Positions 1 to 11,852 of a stretch of 64,000 bases of DNA are shown one piece after another. Position numbers and translations under genes: made by a program. The notes under the pieces are model-generated. The model saw only the letters and a list, made by a program, of their open reading frames with translations. It had not been told where the DNA came from and made no database searches. Position 1 is the first letter of the stretch; the number at the start of each line of letters is the position of its first letter. The stretch is from Paragordius varius (Eukaryota > Nematomorpha), in assembly GCA_964247055.1 (NCBI GenBank), contig OZ176050.1:13516001-13580000 (forward strand). The letters are read 5' to 3'.

Positions 1-174
1 AATTTAAAGCCTATGCGCCTTTTTTTATATAATATAATATAAAATTTGCAAAATGACAAGCAATTTTATTAAGTAAAATTCGTTTGATTTATAATATTTA
101 ATTGCGAATGTATTTAAATGATGTACAATATAACATAATTTTTAGTTTTAATTTTTTTATTTTAACATTTTTAG

Positions 175-1109
175 ATATTCCCATCCGTTGATAATGTACG
201 TGAAAGCCTTGAAGGCTACATCGCGGGTGGATCTTTACCCTATTCCTATCACACTCATTCGCGACAACTTTACCTCTCGAATTACATGTGTGAATGGAAA
301 TGTGAAACGTGGAATAGAACACGAGCCTCACCTCACATAAAATCTTATGCCCGAGTTAACATTAAAACGCATCAAGTGGAATGGTTTATATTAACTAGGT
401 AGGTAGTTTTTAATTTTTAGAGGTTTTTTATTAACTGAGTAAGTTTTTGTGTTTAAAGTTATATATATGGATTTTGTCCTCTATTAACTCGGTTTTATTA
501 TTGTCGCTGTTTTTACTTAAAATTATTTCGTTTTTTGCATTTTTATGTGTTGTATTTAGGGTTGGGTTTGATCGGTTAGGAATGAATATGTGAACGCTAT
601 ATCTGTTTTAGAAAAGAATTATTAAAAAAAAATTACCTGATTGTTAAAAATAAACGGTATTAAAATTGAATTTAATGTAAATTTTAATTCATTTGCTCTA
701 ATATTATTAGTTAATTTCGTATTTTTTCATCATACATTTGCATTTGTTTTAATAAGTGTTGTGTACTTACTAGAACATTTTTTTATAAACGATGAAAACC
801 AAATTCAATCTTTCGTGCATATAAATAAAATGTTTCAAAATAATGTGTACGTTCAGTGCAAACTTATCAAAAGCTGCGTGGGGAACGTTCGAAAAAAATG
901 GGACTCAAATAGCAATCCGTTCATATGAACTTGGTATTTTATTTTTACCGCGTAACCCCTTATCTGAATCAAAGGAAACGCTTGGTCCAGCCCAACAAAT
1001 TTTACCCTATGATCTGCCCTTAACTAAATACAAACCGGGTCAAAACCCGTGGTTAGTTGATCTCAATTATGATGAGTGTGATGGATTGGGTCACACATGG
1101 CCCCTTTAA
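175..1109 (+). CDS. TDP1: Tyrosyl-DNA phosphodiesterase 1, C-terminal part (last two exons)
   Basis: TDP1 hydrolyses 3'-phosphotyrosyl bonds left by trapped topoisomerase I in nuclear and mitochondrial DNA repair. Two exons are visible: 175-398 and 857-1109 (TAA stop). The first carries SLEGYIAGGSLPYS and then PHIKSY, the second HxK motif of the phospholipase D-like fold (catalytic His and Lys). Joining the exons (phase 2, AG|T) rebuilds ILTSANLSKAAWG, which holds the Asn of the HKN motif, followed by EKNGTQIAIRSYELGILFLP and a C-terminal PYDLP motif typical of the family. The donor is AG|GTAGGT and the acceptor TTCAG. About 158 residues are present; the N-terminal HKN half lies left of the window. 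The reading frame is intact. Exon boundaries are inferred from consensus sites and family alignment recalled from memory. Confidence 0.93.
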
Positions 1110-2437
1110 ATACTTATTTCATAGTCTATAATTATTAAAATTTTGTAAATTATAAAGAATTATATATGAATAAATTATTTACTAACTATGAATTATGGTT
1201 ACAATATATCGAAAATATAATTTTTATTGAAACTCTGCACTCTTCGAAGAAAATGCAATTTTTTTAATGTGGATATTTATTATTGACAGTTATAGGATTT
1301 AATTTTTTGAATATATGTTTAGGGTTTGAAGTTGTATGCTACAATGTTTAAAAATATTTTAATCAACTTGAGGCGATGGAAATGTTTCGAATTATATAGA
1401 TTAAGTTTTTTTATATCTAACAGCGTTGTACCGTTTATATCACTCAAATATAAAATACGCTTCAACAAAATGTTGCTAAAAATTAAATTTTTCAAAATAT
1501 GCATTTTTTTAAAATATTTTTTTCATATCGAATTCAATATCTAAAAAAAATTATCATGCAATCTAGGCATTTTTGCGTTTATTTTAAGAGTAATAGCCGA
1601 TTTTAGAAAAGCAAAGTTTTTTGAAGCTTTCGGAACCCACATCTTAAAATTAAAATTTTAAAATATTGTTTTGCTTTTTATTATTATATATATTAGTGAT
1701 ATTTTTTGGAATGAAGCATTTAGCTTTCGCCAAAAAAAATTTATTTAAAAAAAATGCCCGCAAATTTTGAAATTTTCTGAAAGGAAGACTTATTACAAAA
1801 GTGTAAATTACTTTTAAGTCAGTCGTAGGCCAAAACCAAGCTCCATGATAATCTTGATATAATTGTTACCTATCAGAATACATATATTTTTCATCAAATA
1901 TTTTTTTGTGTAATAACTCTCGTAATTGAACAGTAAATAATGCTCATATGTTTTGTTATCTTAAATTTTGGCATTTGTATGCAAATTTAATTTAAATCTT
2001 GAGATTTTAAAAACGCATTTGACAGCGCTATAATCCAACGAAACAATGCTAAAATTATTAATAAAATCATATTACTAAAGAAATTAAATATAATGAATAA
2101 TTTTATCTAAAAATATATGGAATCTAATTTCAAAAGGTAATCCTTGTGGGAAATCAGTATCATAACCCCTTAAATTTGAACATGTTTAGACTATTTTTAT
2201 ATGGAGTGTATTTTCTTAGATTCGGAACAGTTGTCTTTTACAATTTTCTGTCCTAATAAAGGGTTGGTTTTATTAGTTATATTTGGATTAATGATTTTAA
2301 AAGTTGCTATTTAGAAACCATGAAATTTAATCAATAATATCACCTATAAATACACATCTTTTTTATATTTTTAATAAACGATTGGGAATTAAAATATGTT
2401 TTGAGCAACAATCAACACATAAATATAAAAATTATAG
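1110..2437. other. Intergenic spacer between TDP1 and the unknown gene
   Basis: A+T-rich sequence with no open frame resembling a protein. It holds one dispersed repeat at about 1563-1910, described separately. The right edge (TTATAG at 2432-2437) is a possible 3' splice site before the next coding exon, so a 5'-untranslated or upstream exon of that gene could lie here unseen. Confidence 0.5.
1563..1910 (+). repeat. Dispersed repeat G, copy 1
   Basis: This stretch aligns end to end with about 25328-25645. Shared blocks in the same order include TTTTGCGTTT, TTTCGGAACCC, ATTGTTYTGCTT, TTTTAGTGAT or a close variant, GGCCAAAACCAA, CCATGATAATC and TACCTATCARAATACA. The two copies have drifted with many substitutions and small gaps. 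No coding potential or clear terminal inverted repeat is visible, so the class is unknown. Confidence 0.6.
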
Positions 2438-2458
2438 TTTAATAACAAGAAAAAAATA

Positions 2459-4445
2459 ATGCGTTATTGGGTAGATTTTGATGGATTAATACATATAGCG
2501 TTGGAACATGCTGTGCAACTTCAAATAAATCCAATTTCAAAGTCTTGTATGCTCATACACAATAATGAACAATTTGACACTTACAATTTGCTATCTGGGC
2601 TAAAACCGAATTATTCGTTAGGCGACACTAATAAACCCTTAGTTAATACAATAGACAATAATACCTCCGGCTCCGGCTCGTCATCATTAACTAATTTATT
2701 TCTGTTTTGGGATATGGAAACACAAATTACTGATGAAAACACTGGCAAAAGTACTAAAAGTACCAATATAAATAGAAATTCCACAATCATTATCCATTCA
2801 AACACTGTTTTGAACATTGCCGCAAAGAGTGTAGATATAAGCTTAGCCCATCATGCTGATAACAAAAAGCTACGGTTTGAGTGGCCAAATTGTGTAAAAT
2901 TTGGTCTTGGGATCAAACAAACGGCATACTATTTGGATGAAAATGGACTAGGTCTTGTATTAGATCCAGGAACCTTTTTCAGCCAAGATACTAATATTGC
3001 TAACCCGCAAAATTTTTTACTCCCGTTAACGAAAAATGTGAGGAATGATGCATGTTTCAATGATGTGGATTATGCTAAAAAGTATTGGACAAACCATACA
3101 AACAACAATAGCAATGGTTCAACAAATGAATCTAGCCTATTTAATACGACTCCTTTATCATTGGCTGAGAATCAACCGCAACAAACTAATATGATTGGTG
3201 TAAAGGAAGGGGGTGATCTTGAAAGTAATCCAGTAACCAATCACATATCACCCGAATTTGGGCAATTTAAAAGGTTACAATGAAAAAATTTAATATTAAT
3301 ATCTTGATTTGTAGAAAAGTTTTATATTAGCGGTATTTGACTCTATAGGTCATTTTAAGCATTTCAATAAATTACCTTTAGGCTCAATAACCTTTACAAA
3401 CTTGTGAACTAAATTTTCTATTACGCTTAAGAACAATTATATAATTATATACTATTTACTCTCTCAAATCACACGTCAAATTCATCCTCGATCATTACAA
3501 TACACCCTTAAAAATTTCAATTTTAACTCTTGAATGAACATTTCAAATTTACCCTAAAAATAAATTGTTTTTAGAAATTTAAAAAATTACCTACATTTTT
3601 GATACTTTTAAAAAATAAAATTTGTTTAAAATTAACATTGTACAGAAAAAAATAAACTATGCCATAAATATTATTTATATGAATAATGAGTTAGATTGGA
3701 ACCATATATTATTGCAAGGGTTTTAATATGTTTGAGGGTAAATATATTCAAGGGTGGATATGAAATGTTTGAGGGTGAATTTGAGGTGTTTGAGGCTATT
3801 ATGTTTAATCAAAATAAATGATTTACTATGTCATAAAGAAATATTTATATCAATAATAGATTAGATTAACCCAAAAACTATATCTTATTGCAAGGGTATT
3901 AAAATGTTTGAGGGAGAATTTAATATATTATTGGGTGGATATGAAATGTTCAAGGGTGGAAATGTGTTCAAGGCTAAATTTAAGTTGTAAATGTTATAAT
4001 ATAGTATGTAATTTCTTACAGAATAATACTCTTTGGGGGTAAACTGAAGATTTGTCAATTTACACAAGATGGACAAATTGTGATATCTACAATGGTATCA
4101 GGAACAGGTAATCCTAATACTCAAAATACCCATACCATATTCTATAATCCGGATACTCGTAAGCTAGAATTCTCATTTTTACCCTTGTGTGAAGGGACTC
4201 TTGAATATGGCGGAGTATATAACTTAAAGTTTGGACCTACATCTCACATGCCTAAAATGGCACATAATCCTTTAAATAACAGCACCAGCAATAATAATAA
4301 TAATATGGTTTTTACTAATTGTTGCGGTAATAAAAATGGCTGTATAAAGGTTAATGGGAGTCAACTTAGATTTACGGTTCATAATGAAAAATTTGCAACG
4401 GGTTATGATTTGGATAACAAATTGTTCTTTAAAAAATTGGCTTAA
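2459..4445 (+). CDS. Unrecognised two-exon gene, Asn/Ser-rich protein of about 412 aa
   Basis: Two exons, 2459-3273 and 4022-4445, join in frame (AG|GTTACA donor, CTTACAG acceptor), giving FGQFKRIILFGGKLKICQFT across the junction and ending at TAA 4443-4445. The ATG at 2459 begins MRYWVDFDGLIHIALEHAVQ. An in-frame stop at 2435-2437 overlaps a possible acceptor, so this may be an internal exon rather than the true start. Globular-looking parts (residues 1-50, about 135-165, 270-350) are separated by Asn/Ser/Thr-rich linkers, including poly-Asn. Repeated short aromatic/Gly motifs such as YLDENGLGLVLD and YGGVYNLKFGP suggest beta structure. I see no signal peptide or membrane segment and recognise no family. 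The long open frame, consistent splice sites and G+C above the flanks make a real gene likely. Confidence 0.7.
3445..4000. repeat. Family A MITE, degenerate double copy in intron
   Basis: Left part reads like AAATTCATCCTCG/AAATTTACCC modules; right part carries repeated GTTTGAGGGTGAATTTGA-like and TTCAAGGGTGGA modules in the opposite sense. The middle contains the family's AAACTATGCCATAA block twice (near 3655 and 3825), so two copies or a tandem internal duplication are fused. It ends about 20 nt before the exon 2 acceptor of the unknown gene. Confidence 0.6.
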
Positions 4446-4548
4446 TACTAACACTTATGTGTTTAATGATTTATTTTTGTAGAAAAGAACGTTTCTTATT
4501 TATTTATTTGGCTAATTAAATAAATGAATGATGATTTTAATCCGATCA

Positions 4549-4838
4549 ATAAAAACTATATTTATACGGACAAAAAGAAAAAATATAAAGACAAATATTT
4601 TTTTCTAACAGACAACCATACTTTTATAAACCTTAATTTTATCTCAAATAAATTATATAATACTATTGTAAAATATATAATCGATTGTAACCAATATACA
4701 TATCAATTCTATATTTTGCAATTTAAAACAATGAGTTATCCTTTCAAAAATGAAGTTTAAAGTATGGTTGTCTTTTAGAAAAAACATTTGTGTTAATATT
4801 TTTAGGTTTTGTCCATATAATTTAAATATTTACTGTAA
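4549..4838. mobile_element. Family D MITE
   Basis: Inverted arms: left TTTATACGGACAAAAAG, then AAAGACAAATATTTTTTTCT and AGACAACCATACTTTTATAA; right TTTAAAGTATGGTTGTC, then GTTTTGTCCATATAA and TTTACTGTAA. The arms are roughly 90 bp with a short A+T-rich centre. The same element recurs in this window near 30.7, 34.5, 35.5, 38.3, 39.8, 56.6 and 58.9 kb, with an end fragment at 63.9 kb. It is non-coding, so a non-autonomous DNA transposon. Confidence 0.8.
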
Positions 4839-5303
4839 ATAAGCAGTTTTTAAATCATTGGACGGAATTAGCAAATTTACCAAGGAGTTTAATATTTCCA
4901 AATTTAAAAACACAGTAAAATTTATTAGTAGACCTAACGAATAGATATCGTACATTTCTCTGATCAATTATCTAATTAGTTACATAAAATTTATCTGGTA
5001 AATATTTCAAAACGATTTTATGGTTTTTGTCTTAATAGATGTTAAATCCGTAAGATAATGATAAACGAAAATTAAATAAATAGCTTTAATATTTGTCTAA
5101 ATTTTGGAGGAATTAAATATTAACATTTAGCATGGTAAGATAAAAAATGGGAAATTTAAATTAATGCTATTAAAATTTTGAACCTAAAAATGTTTGTTAG
5201 AATTGTGCCCGTGCAAAAAAAGGACAAAAGATATTGATGTTAAATGGTCAATTTTAGTCAAAAGGCATGAATTAAAAAATGTTTTATTGGAAGCCACGTT
5301 AAG
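4839..5303. other. Spacer, nothing recognised
   Basis: A+T-rich sequence without a coding-like frame, RNA gene or clear repeat that I can support. Confidence 0.5.
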
Positions 5304-5542
5304 CAGGAGTGTCCAACAAGCAGTTCTCTAAAACAGAAATCCATAATTTGATAAAAAAATCTTAGCAAAATTGATAATGACTAGACATAGTGACAAAACC
5401 AACAAGAAAATATTGTTATATTGTGTTTTGATTATATATTTAACAAAATAATTATTAAAGCTCATATTAATAAAAATGCGGCCTGCGAAATTTTTTGTAT
5501 CGAAAATGCGGCCCGCGAAGCTATTTTTGTTGGACACCGCTG
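5304..5542. mobile_element. hAT-like MITE, about 240 bp
   Basis: Left end CAGGAGTGTCCAACAA and the inverted right end CAGCGGTGTCCAACAA match at 14 of 16 positions. Near the right end is a GCGGCCCGCGAAGC block, a pattern common next to the ends of animal hAT non-autonomous elements. The flanking octamers (ACGTTAAG and ATTTAAGG) only partly agree, so the target-site duplication is decayed or misplaced. No coding capacity. Confidence 0.7.
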
Positions 5543-6316
5543 ATTTAAGGCAAACAAATTTTATGCAACGTATGACATAATGAAAGTTTGTCCATAATTA
5601 AATAAACAGGATTAATAATGAAACATAGAAAAGTAATTGCTTAATTTTAATCATTTGTGGTTCGACACAATAATAGGCTAGTGTACAGCAGCGTATGGCA
5701 TAAACCATTATTAGTCCAATAAAAAATTAAAAAACAGACCTAGTTGTTTATACACATATCCATTATATCCCCTTGTTTTTTTAAAAAAACATTTTTTTAT
5801 TCTTTTTTATAATATTGTTTTATGCCATAGGCTACGACTTTTCGAGATTTATTGAAAAAAAAATAAAACACCATTCAAAATATTTGATTTTTTAAGTCGC
5901 GTGAAAACGTTCAATGATAAATTCTGTTTTTAATGATTTTTTTGCGATCTATTTAAATATATATATTGTTAAGGTTGTAAAAATAATTCATCAAAAAAGT
6001 AAAGCATAATTTTTTTTTCTTGATATAATAACACTGCTCAACAAGGTTTTGCACCACCCCATTATTTTTGCATTTTCTGATAACTAATGGCATGGAAAGG
6101 CCAAAACAAAAAAGAAAATTGAGGCCACCAATAGGATTTTTCCAAAATTTAATTTTTAAATTTGTATTTAATTTAAAAATAACAATCATTCCTCGTATAC
6201 ATATGTTTAAATATTCAAACGAACAAGTCGATACAAGTAATATTCCATGCATGAATAACAAAATTCTAGGCATTAAATAAGATACTAAACAAGCTAAGAG
6301 CCAAAGTATTAAAAAT
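5543..6316. other. Spacer with a hydrophobic open stretch on the minus strand
   Basis: No gene is supported. A minus-strand open stretch at 5953-6273 encodes hydrophobic residues including FWKNPIGGLNFLFCFGLSMP, next to the doubtful membrane-protein remnant at 6317-6699. It could belong to the same decayed gene or be chance in T-rich DNA. Confidence 0.3.
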
Positions 6317-6699
6317 CTAAAAGGGGCTTATGTATAGTGTGATAGATCCGGGCGGCTGCACAAGCTCTGCATATCCCCCAAGCGATCCAATTATGCCAGA
6401 TATGGCAAATAAGTAATCGTAAAGCCCGATAAGAGAGACCTGCAAGCAAAATCCAGGCAAATTGACATGTCAAATTAACCAATTCACGGAATAAAGTTAG
6501 ATAAATTCTACAATTAAATTGAATAAAAAGATTAGGTAAATACAAATGGTCCAATCCCATAATAGTAAATTCTACTAAAAGTGGCTACACAACATCCATC
6601 TGAAATTAAAAATACAAAACAACCAATAATTTTAAAAAATAAAGTATATCCACTAGGTATAAATAAAGGATTTTTTGTAAGCAACTCAAGATAAAAAGC
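6317..6699 (-). pseudogene. Hydrophobic coding-like remnant, possible C-terminus of a polytopic membrane protein
   Basis: On the minus strand, 6699-6532 reads from a TTAG acceptor as YLELLTKNPLFIPSGYTLFF, then IIGCFVFLISDGCCVATF and RIYYYGIGPFVFT before a stop in that frame. Further on, a possible 40-nt intron (donor after 6480, acceptor at 6440) would join RIYLTLFREL to VSLIGLYDYLFAISGIIGSL and a terminal QPPGSITLYISPF ending at 6317. Local G+C is higher than the flanks. The pieces do not join in one frame with splice sites I can defend. The family is uncertain (TLC-domain-like or amino-acid-transporter-like hydrophobic pattern), so it may be a real gene whose introns I cannot place, a pseudogene, or chance. 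Confidence 0.25.
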
Positions 6700-7229
6700 C
6701 TAATAAGTAATCGAAAGGACGAAAACTAACAAAAAAATTTAGCCTATCTAAAAGCCGAAGGTTTAAACCATAGAATGCCTTTTTTTAGTATTTTTTTAAA
6801 AAAATTTTTATACGTATTAAAAATTCACTTGAAAGAAAAAGACTAAATTTTGACGTTTAAGTCCGTACTATTTTTTTCTCTCTGATATTTAAATGACATA
6901 TTTATATTCAGATAGAGTTTAAAACGCTTTATTAAATGATATTAAGTTTATAATATAGTAACATTTTATTATAAAGTTATATTTAATTTTCTCTCGATTT
7001 TCTCTTGTTTTTGAAAAATTGAAAAACCTATAATATTAAATTCTGATTGGCGGGATCAAAATTTTTTTCACATTCGGTTTTAAAACACTGAAATTAGTCA
7101 TAATTTAAAAGTATGAGTGGTGGTGCTCAAAAATGTCCAAATTTGTCGACTAGTGTAATTTATTCTATTATCTAATTCAATCCATAAATATGTGAAAAAT
7201 ATTACAAAGTTGTTATAATAAAATCTTTT
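6700..7229. other. Spacer, nothing recognised
   Basis: A+T-rich sequence without supported features. Confidence 0.45.
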
Positions 7230-9110
7230 TTTTGCACGGGGTGGGCCCGAACTGGGGGCCTAACATAAAAAAGGGCGAATTTGGGCATTCATTTATAATT
7301 ATATTTTTCCGACATTGGATTTATATGGGTCTACCGGTTTTCCGGAAACATTTATATAAATATTAATATAAAAAATAAATGGATTGTAAACAATGTTTGA
7401 TGTAACAAATGATTAAAATGTTGTTAGAAGGCATATAAATAGAAATGGTGGAAACAATAGCCAATATTAAGAAATAATATTGATATCAAAACAAAATATA
7501 GGGTGTTCGGTATCGTTCAATAGCTAAAGAATGCATTTTCGACTATTACAGTCAGTTTAAAATATCAATATAAAGCTAACAATGCCTCAAATTTTGGAGG
7601 GAAATAAATTTATATTAGAAATGAAAATCTATATTATAAATAATATTGTATTTATAACATATTGCATTTAATTTTTAGTAAAAGATTACAATTTGGAGTA
7701 GTTATCATTTTCTCAGGTGATTTTATTAAATTAATATTGTATTTATATCATATTGCATCTTTAATTTTTAATATAAGATTACAATTTGGAGTAGTATCAT
7801 TTTGTCAGGTGATTTTATTAAATTTACCGTCATAAACATGATAGTGTAAGTTGGAGCCTTTAAAACCGGTATATAAAAAAAGGGCTCAACAAAATTGTGA
7901 TCCATATATGTGGCTTAGTTCAAAACATTATTTATTTGTTATGATCTCATAGGATTTTCAAAACGATGCATTCATACTAATATATTGTTTTCTGGTGAAA
8001 GGGCCCCAAATTGACAGCTAAAGGAAAAACCGCTATACTATAATTCTTACCTTTTTATGGTCATTATTTAAAGCATTTATTGAACTCGTATGGCTTTTTA
8101 TGTTTTTTGGAAACATTTTGACTCAGTCTTAAACCGCTAGATCCCTACCAATAGACGACCTCTATTGAAAAAGCGCTTAGATTCTATGCCTTTATAGGGC
8201 AAATATTTGGAATCATCTTTGATACCATCGTCTCATGAGTTATTTAAAAAAAACCTCAGCACTAAATAATCGTTATGATGGCGTATTTTTAGGGCCTAAA
8301 GACCCCAATTAACTGTAAAAAAACGGCTGACCTTAATTTTTACCTAGTTACGGGCAATATTTCAGGCCCTTATTAAACTTATATTGCCTGATATAAGTTT
8401 TATAAAAATTACCTCCAAAATAATGCAATTTCTATATAGTGGTCCAGATTTTGGCTGGTACTCCCACTCAGGGGCTGATACAAAAAACGCGCTTGATATT
8501 TTTTTGCCTTTTTACGGAGAATACCTGGAATCATGACTATTCCATATGCTCTCATTAGTTTTTAGAAAAGTTGCCTTAAATTGAATATCATTCTATGGTG
8601 GGGCATTTTTTGGGAGTGAAGGGTCTAATCAACGGCTAACTTTAAAAAACCGCACGATCTGAATTTTTGCCTTGTTACAGATAATATTTTAAGCATCTGT
8701 TCAGCTCATATGACCTGATAGTCTGAAATTTCACTCTTTTCGATATGACGGTTCAGTTTTTAGCGGGTATCTGTTTACCCAGAAGCCAATATAAAAAAAA
8801 CGCATGACTAAAATTTTTACCTTTTTGAATGTTTACGGTCTCATACCTTGGGCGAAAACTAGATTCAAAAAATTATTTTTGTGGACTACTGTTTTCAAAA
8901 CAGCCCGTTTTTTACAGGTGGGCCCGAACAGGGGGCCTAATTCAAAAAAAGGGCGAAGCTATTTGGTCATTCATTAATGATTATATTTTTTCGACATTTG
9001 GATTTAAATGGGTCAGCGGTTTTCAGGAAACAGATCACAAAGCCAGCATTTTCCATTTTTTTAAATATATAGAAAATCTCATAATCATCACAAAATTTTC
9101 AAATTTTTAA
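7230..9110 (+). repeat. Degenerate satellite array, units of about 150-165 bp
   Basis: A diagnostic pattern (GGGGCCTAA or similar, then five to seven A, then CGCnnGA/CGGCTGA, then TTTTTACCTTTTTACGG, then ATATTT) recurs near 8025, 8170, 8322, 8484, 8650 and 8795. Alternate units look most alike, giving a higher-order period of about 315 bp (near 7975, 8280, 8600). The outermost members, about 7236-7346 and 8917-9027, are much closer to each other: both read GTGGGCCCGAAC, GGGGGCCTAA and then AAAAAAGGGCGAA. Units are separated by drifted sequence. It is not protein coding; a short open frame at 8829-9110 is incidental. Confidence 0.65.
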
Positions 9111-11761
9111 AATAGGCCTTATTTCAGCTTAGAATCGTATAAAGTATAAACACCTTCCCACAAAGAATGCGCTAGTTTGTGGATGTTAGGAAAGTTTTAT
9201 AATAATCCAAAAAACCTTTTTTTATTAATTATTTTCTACTATACATTCAAATCTAAAAATTATACTCTTATATATTATTACAATAAAGGGGGGTTAGAGC
9301 GGATACGGGGACCCATGTATATTTCGTTCGACTTGTATAGAGGGGGATGGATCCACTGTATTTAATATAATTTTTATCTTGTTCAGGTCCAAAAAATAAT
9401 TAAACGAAAAACATAATAAACAGTCTAAACCTTTTGTGAAAAAGCTAGTGTTACTTTTTGTATCTGAACACGCTTTTAACAGTTTTTTGATGAGTGAAAA
9501 AATTGATAGATGCATAATCGTGACATTTTTGTGTGATCTTGGGTTTTGGCATATAATCACACTGGGGTGAAAATAAGGAGTATTTAACAAAGCACAACCA
9601 TACTTTATGACATCCTGGATGAAAGATTCATCTAATGTATATTTATTGCATTGTCTGCAAAAAAGAGGGTCAATTTTTTTTTAACAAATTTTTTTTTTCA
9701 TGAGATAGCTTATAACCAGCGTATCCATTTACCCCAAACATAATGTCAATTTTTAACATATACATCTGCAAAATTAATTTTTTGCTATTATGTACTTACA
9801 CTGTGTGCAAAAAAATTTTCGATAAAATTTCAGCTCAGGGGATGACGTTTTTATTCACACTTAAAAGACAAAAAAATTTTAAAGAAACTCTATTAAAATA
9901 TTTTTTTGAAAGAATTGTTGGTTATTATTCCACTAGCTTTAAATCCTTTGCATAAATTATATACTTAATAATTTCACTCATGTAAGATTTCAAAAAATCA
10001 TTATAAATTTTTAATACATTCATAAACCAGATGACAAAAAAATGCAAAAATTAAAAAAAATTGTTTTGGTCTTATTTTGATATTAGTTTTTTTGACTGAA
10101 TAAAATATGAATGTTAGGATTTTAAGGGTGAGTTTAGGTAGTAAATAATAATTATTTTAATATAATTTCTATAAAAATTTTTGTCTTTAAGTATGTTTAA
10201 AAACGCCATCTCTGATCTGGAATCTTATAGAAACCCTAACCGTATGATTTTAGGCTATTTGTATATTGAAACTATTGCTAAAATAATAATTATCTCTAAT
10301 TTCATCATTATTTTTTGAATTATCCTTAATTTTCACTTTTTGCCCGATTTCCTCAATATTTCAAAAACTAGGTTGTCAATAATAAAAATTTTTCCGGCAA
10401 ATGAATATTCATAAGCTATCTCTATATTTTGCATTTGTAATTCAGTAGCTTATATTTGAAAAATTAAGGGATAAAAAAGTTGTTTTTTTGGTTTTCCGTA
10501 TAATTTCAAATTTTACAGTAAAAAACTTAAGTAACTTAGAAAATATGCGTAAAACAGAGTGCTGATAAAGGAAACCATATTATATTAATATATTATAATG
10601 ATTATATCACAAAAGTGGATACAATCTTATCCGATCTATATATAAAATGATACACAAAACAAATCCCTTCCTAATGTTCACAACAAAATAATCACAATCT
10701 TTTAAATTCCCAAAAATGGGTAAAAGGCATTGCATGTGCCCAAACCAATAGTATATGGGTATCCCTAACCAATGATAATCCATAAAATAACCTTAACAAA
10801 CAATTCGGGTGGTAAATTAAAAAAATTCTTAATAACAAACAACAATTTTGAATTTCTAGAAATTTAAATAATAATTGGTTGGAAAAATACAATATTTTGA
10901 ATCTGTATACTAGCGAATCCCTTTAAATTAAATTACATCAGCCAACATTCTTATCAAAAAGATATAAATTTGGAAGAAATTTTACATTTTGGTCACATAA
11001 TAATTTCTTTATATTCAACAATGAATTCTATCCACAATCAATAGTTTACCCATGGGTCTATCGATTTCACCAATATTAACGGATTTAAATTTGGAAATTT
11101 TGAAATATATTATCACACAATACTTTTTACTATAGAAAAGTTGACAATATAATTATAATTAGGACTCATTTGATAAAACTCCAACCACTAGTAATATTAA
11201 AATTAACTCACTACTTTATATAAAAATGTAACAGCTAAGATAATATCGCCAATATTTAAAAAAATAACATCAATGATATAAAACCACAGGGAAAAAATTA
11301 AAAATTAATAAAGAAAGAAACTCAAAACTGATACTGAGGGATCTGATGTATACTATAAATTCTATAAGTTTTACGTGACAAACGGCAAAAGGACAAGTTA
11401 GAGAATTATTATATAAGGTTTGAAAAAATTTATTATTAAAAAAGATATAGTAGAGTTTGCTTTTACATCATGAGATTGAGGAACAATGTGACTTCTATAC
11501 TTATTAATAAAAAAGATCGAATTATTAGGGCGGACTTAGAATGTCTTTTTAACTATTTTAAATATTTTTATAGTTGTATATAGGTTTATTATTTAAATCA
11601 GTTTAAAATAAATTTCCTTTAGAAAATTTGAACATTTTTACTGAATTATACTAGTTTTCAATCTGCTCTTCCAATAAAAATTTTACTATTAAGTTTTTGT
11701 ATTAAAAATCATACGGTCTACTTAAACGTGTTATTCATCACGTTTTAGATAGGAGGCCCTG
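9111..11761. other. Long gene-poor spacer
   Basis: No gene is supported. It contains two fragments of dispersed repeat H (about 9640-9735 and 10365-10435), a G-rich patch at 9283-9350 (GGGGGGTTAGAGCGGATACG) and a 98-codon minus-strand open stretch (9294-9590) with no recognisable motif. The unseen first exon of the downstream HADHA gene, encoding its targeting peptide, should lie somewhere here or nearer the gene. Confidence 0.45.
9640..9735 (-). repeat. Dispersed repeat H, copy in inverted orientation
   Basis: The reverse complement contains GATACGCTGGTTATAAGCTA, TCTCATGAAAA and AATTGACCCTCTTTTTTGCA, which match 29120-29195 closely. A shorter related stretch, GGCAAATGAATATTCATAAG, lies at about 10396-10415. 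It appears to be a non-coding dispersed element. Confidence 0.6.
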
Positions 11762-11798
11762 ATGCTTTGCCGATTGCGACTATTTTATATCCCGCTTA
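11762..11798 (+). CDS. Candidate first exon of HADHA (weak)
   Basis: ATG at 11762 opens MLCRLRLFYIPL followed by A|GTAAAG, a fair 5' splice site. The short Arg/Leu-rich, acid-free peptide looks like the start of a mitochondrial targeting sequence. However, its phase (1) does not match the best acceptor of the next exon at 11853, only an AG at 11861, and the peptide is shorter than usual. Treat it as a suggestion only; the true first exon may lie further upstream. Confidence 0.2.
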
Positions 11799-11852
11799 GT
11801 AAAGCATAATTGTAATATATTAAGGGAGAAAACATTTAAATTTATCTGTTAG

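Noticed and set aside
4524-4760. 78-codon plus-strand frame
   Set aside because: It is contained almost entirely in a family D MITE.
6309-6560. 83-codon minus-strand frame as a single exon
   Set aside because: A neighbouring frame ending at 6317 from a good acceptor at 6440 is more protein-like; the long frame may be its shadow.
8829-9110. 93-codon plus-strand frame
   Set aside because: It runs through the last units of the satellite-like array and has no recognisable protein features.
9294-9590. 98-codon minus-strand frame
   Set aside because: Low-complexity composition and no recognisable motif, with no splice or start context to support a gene.
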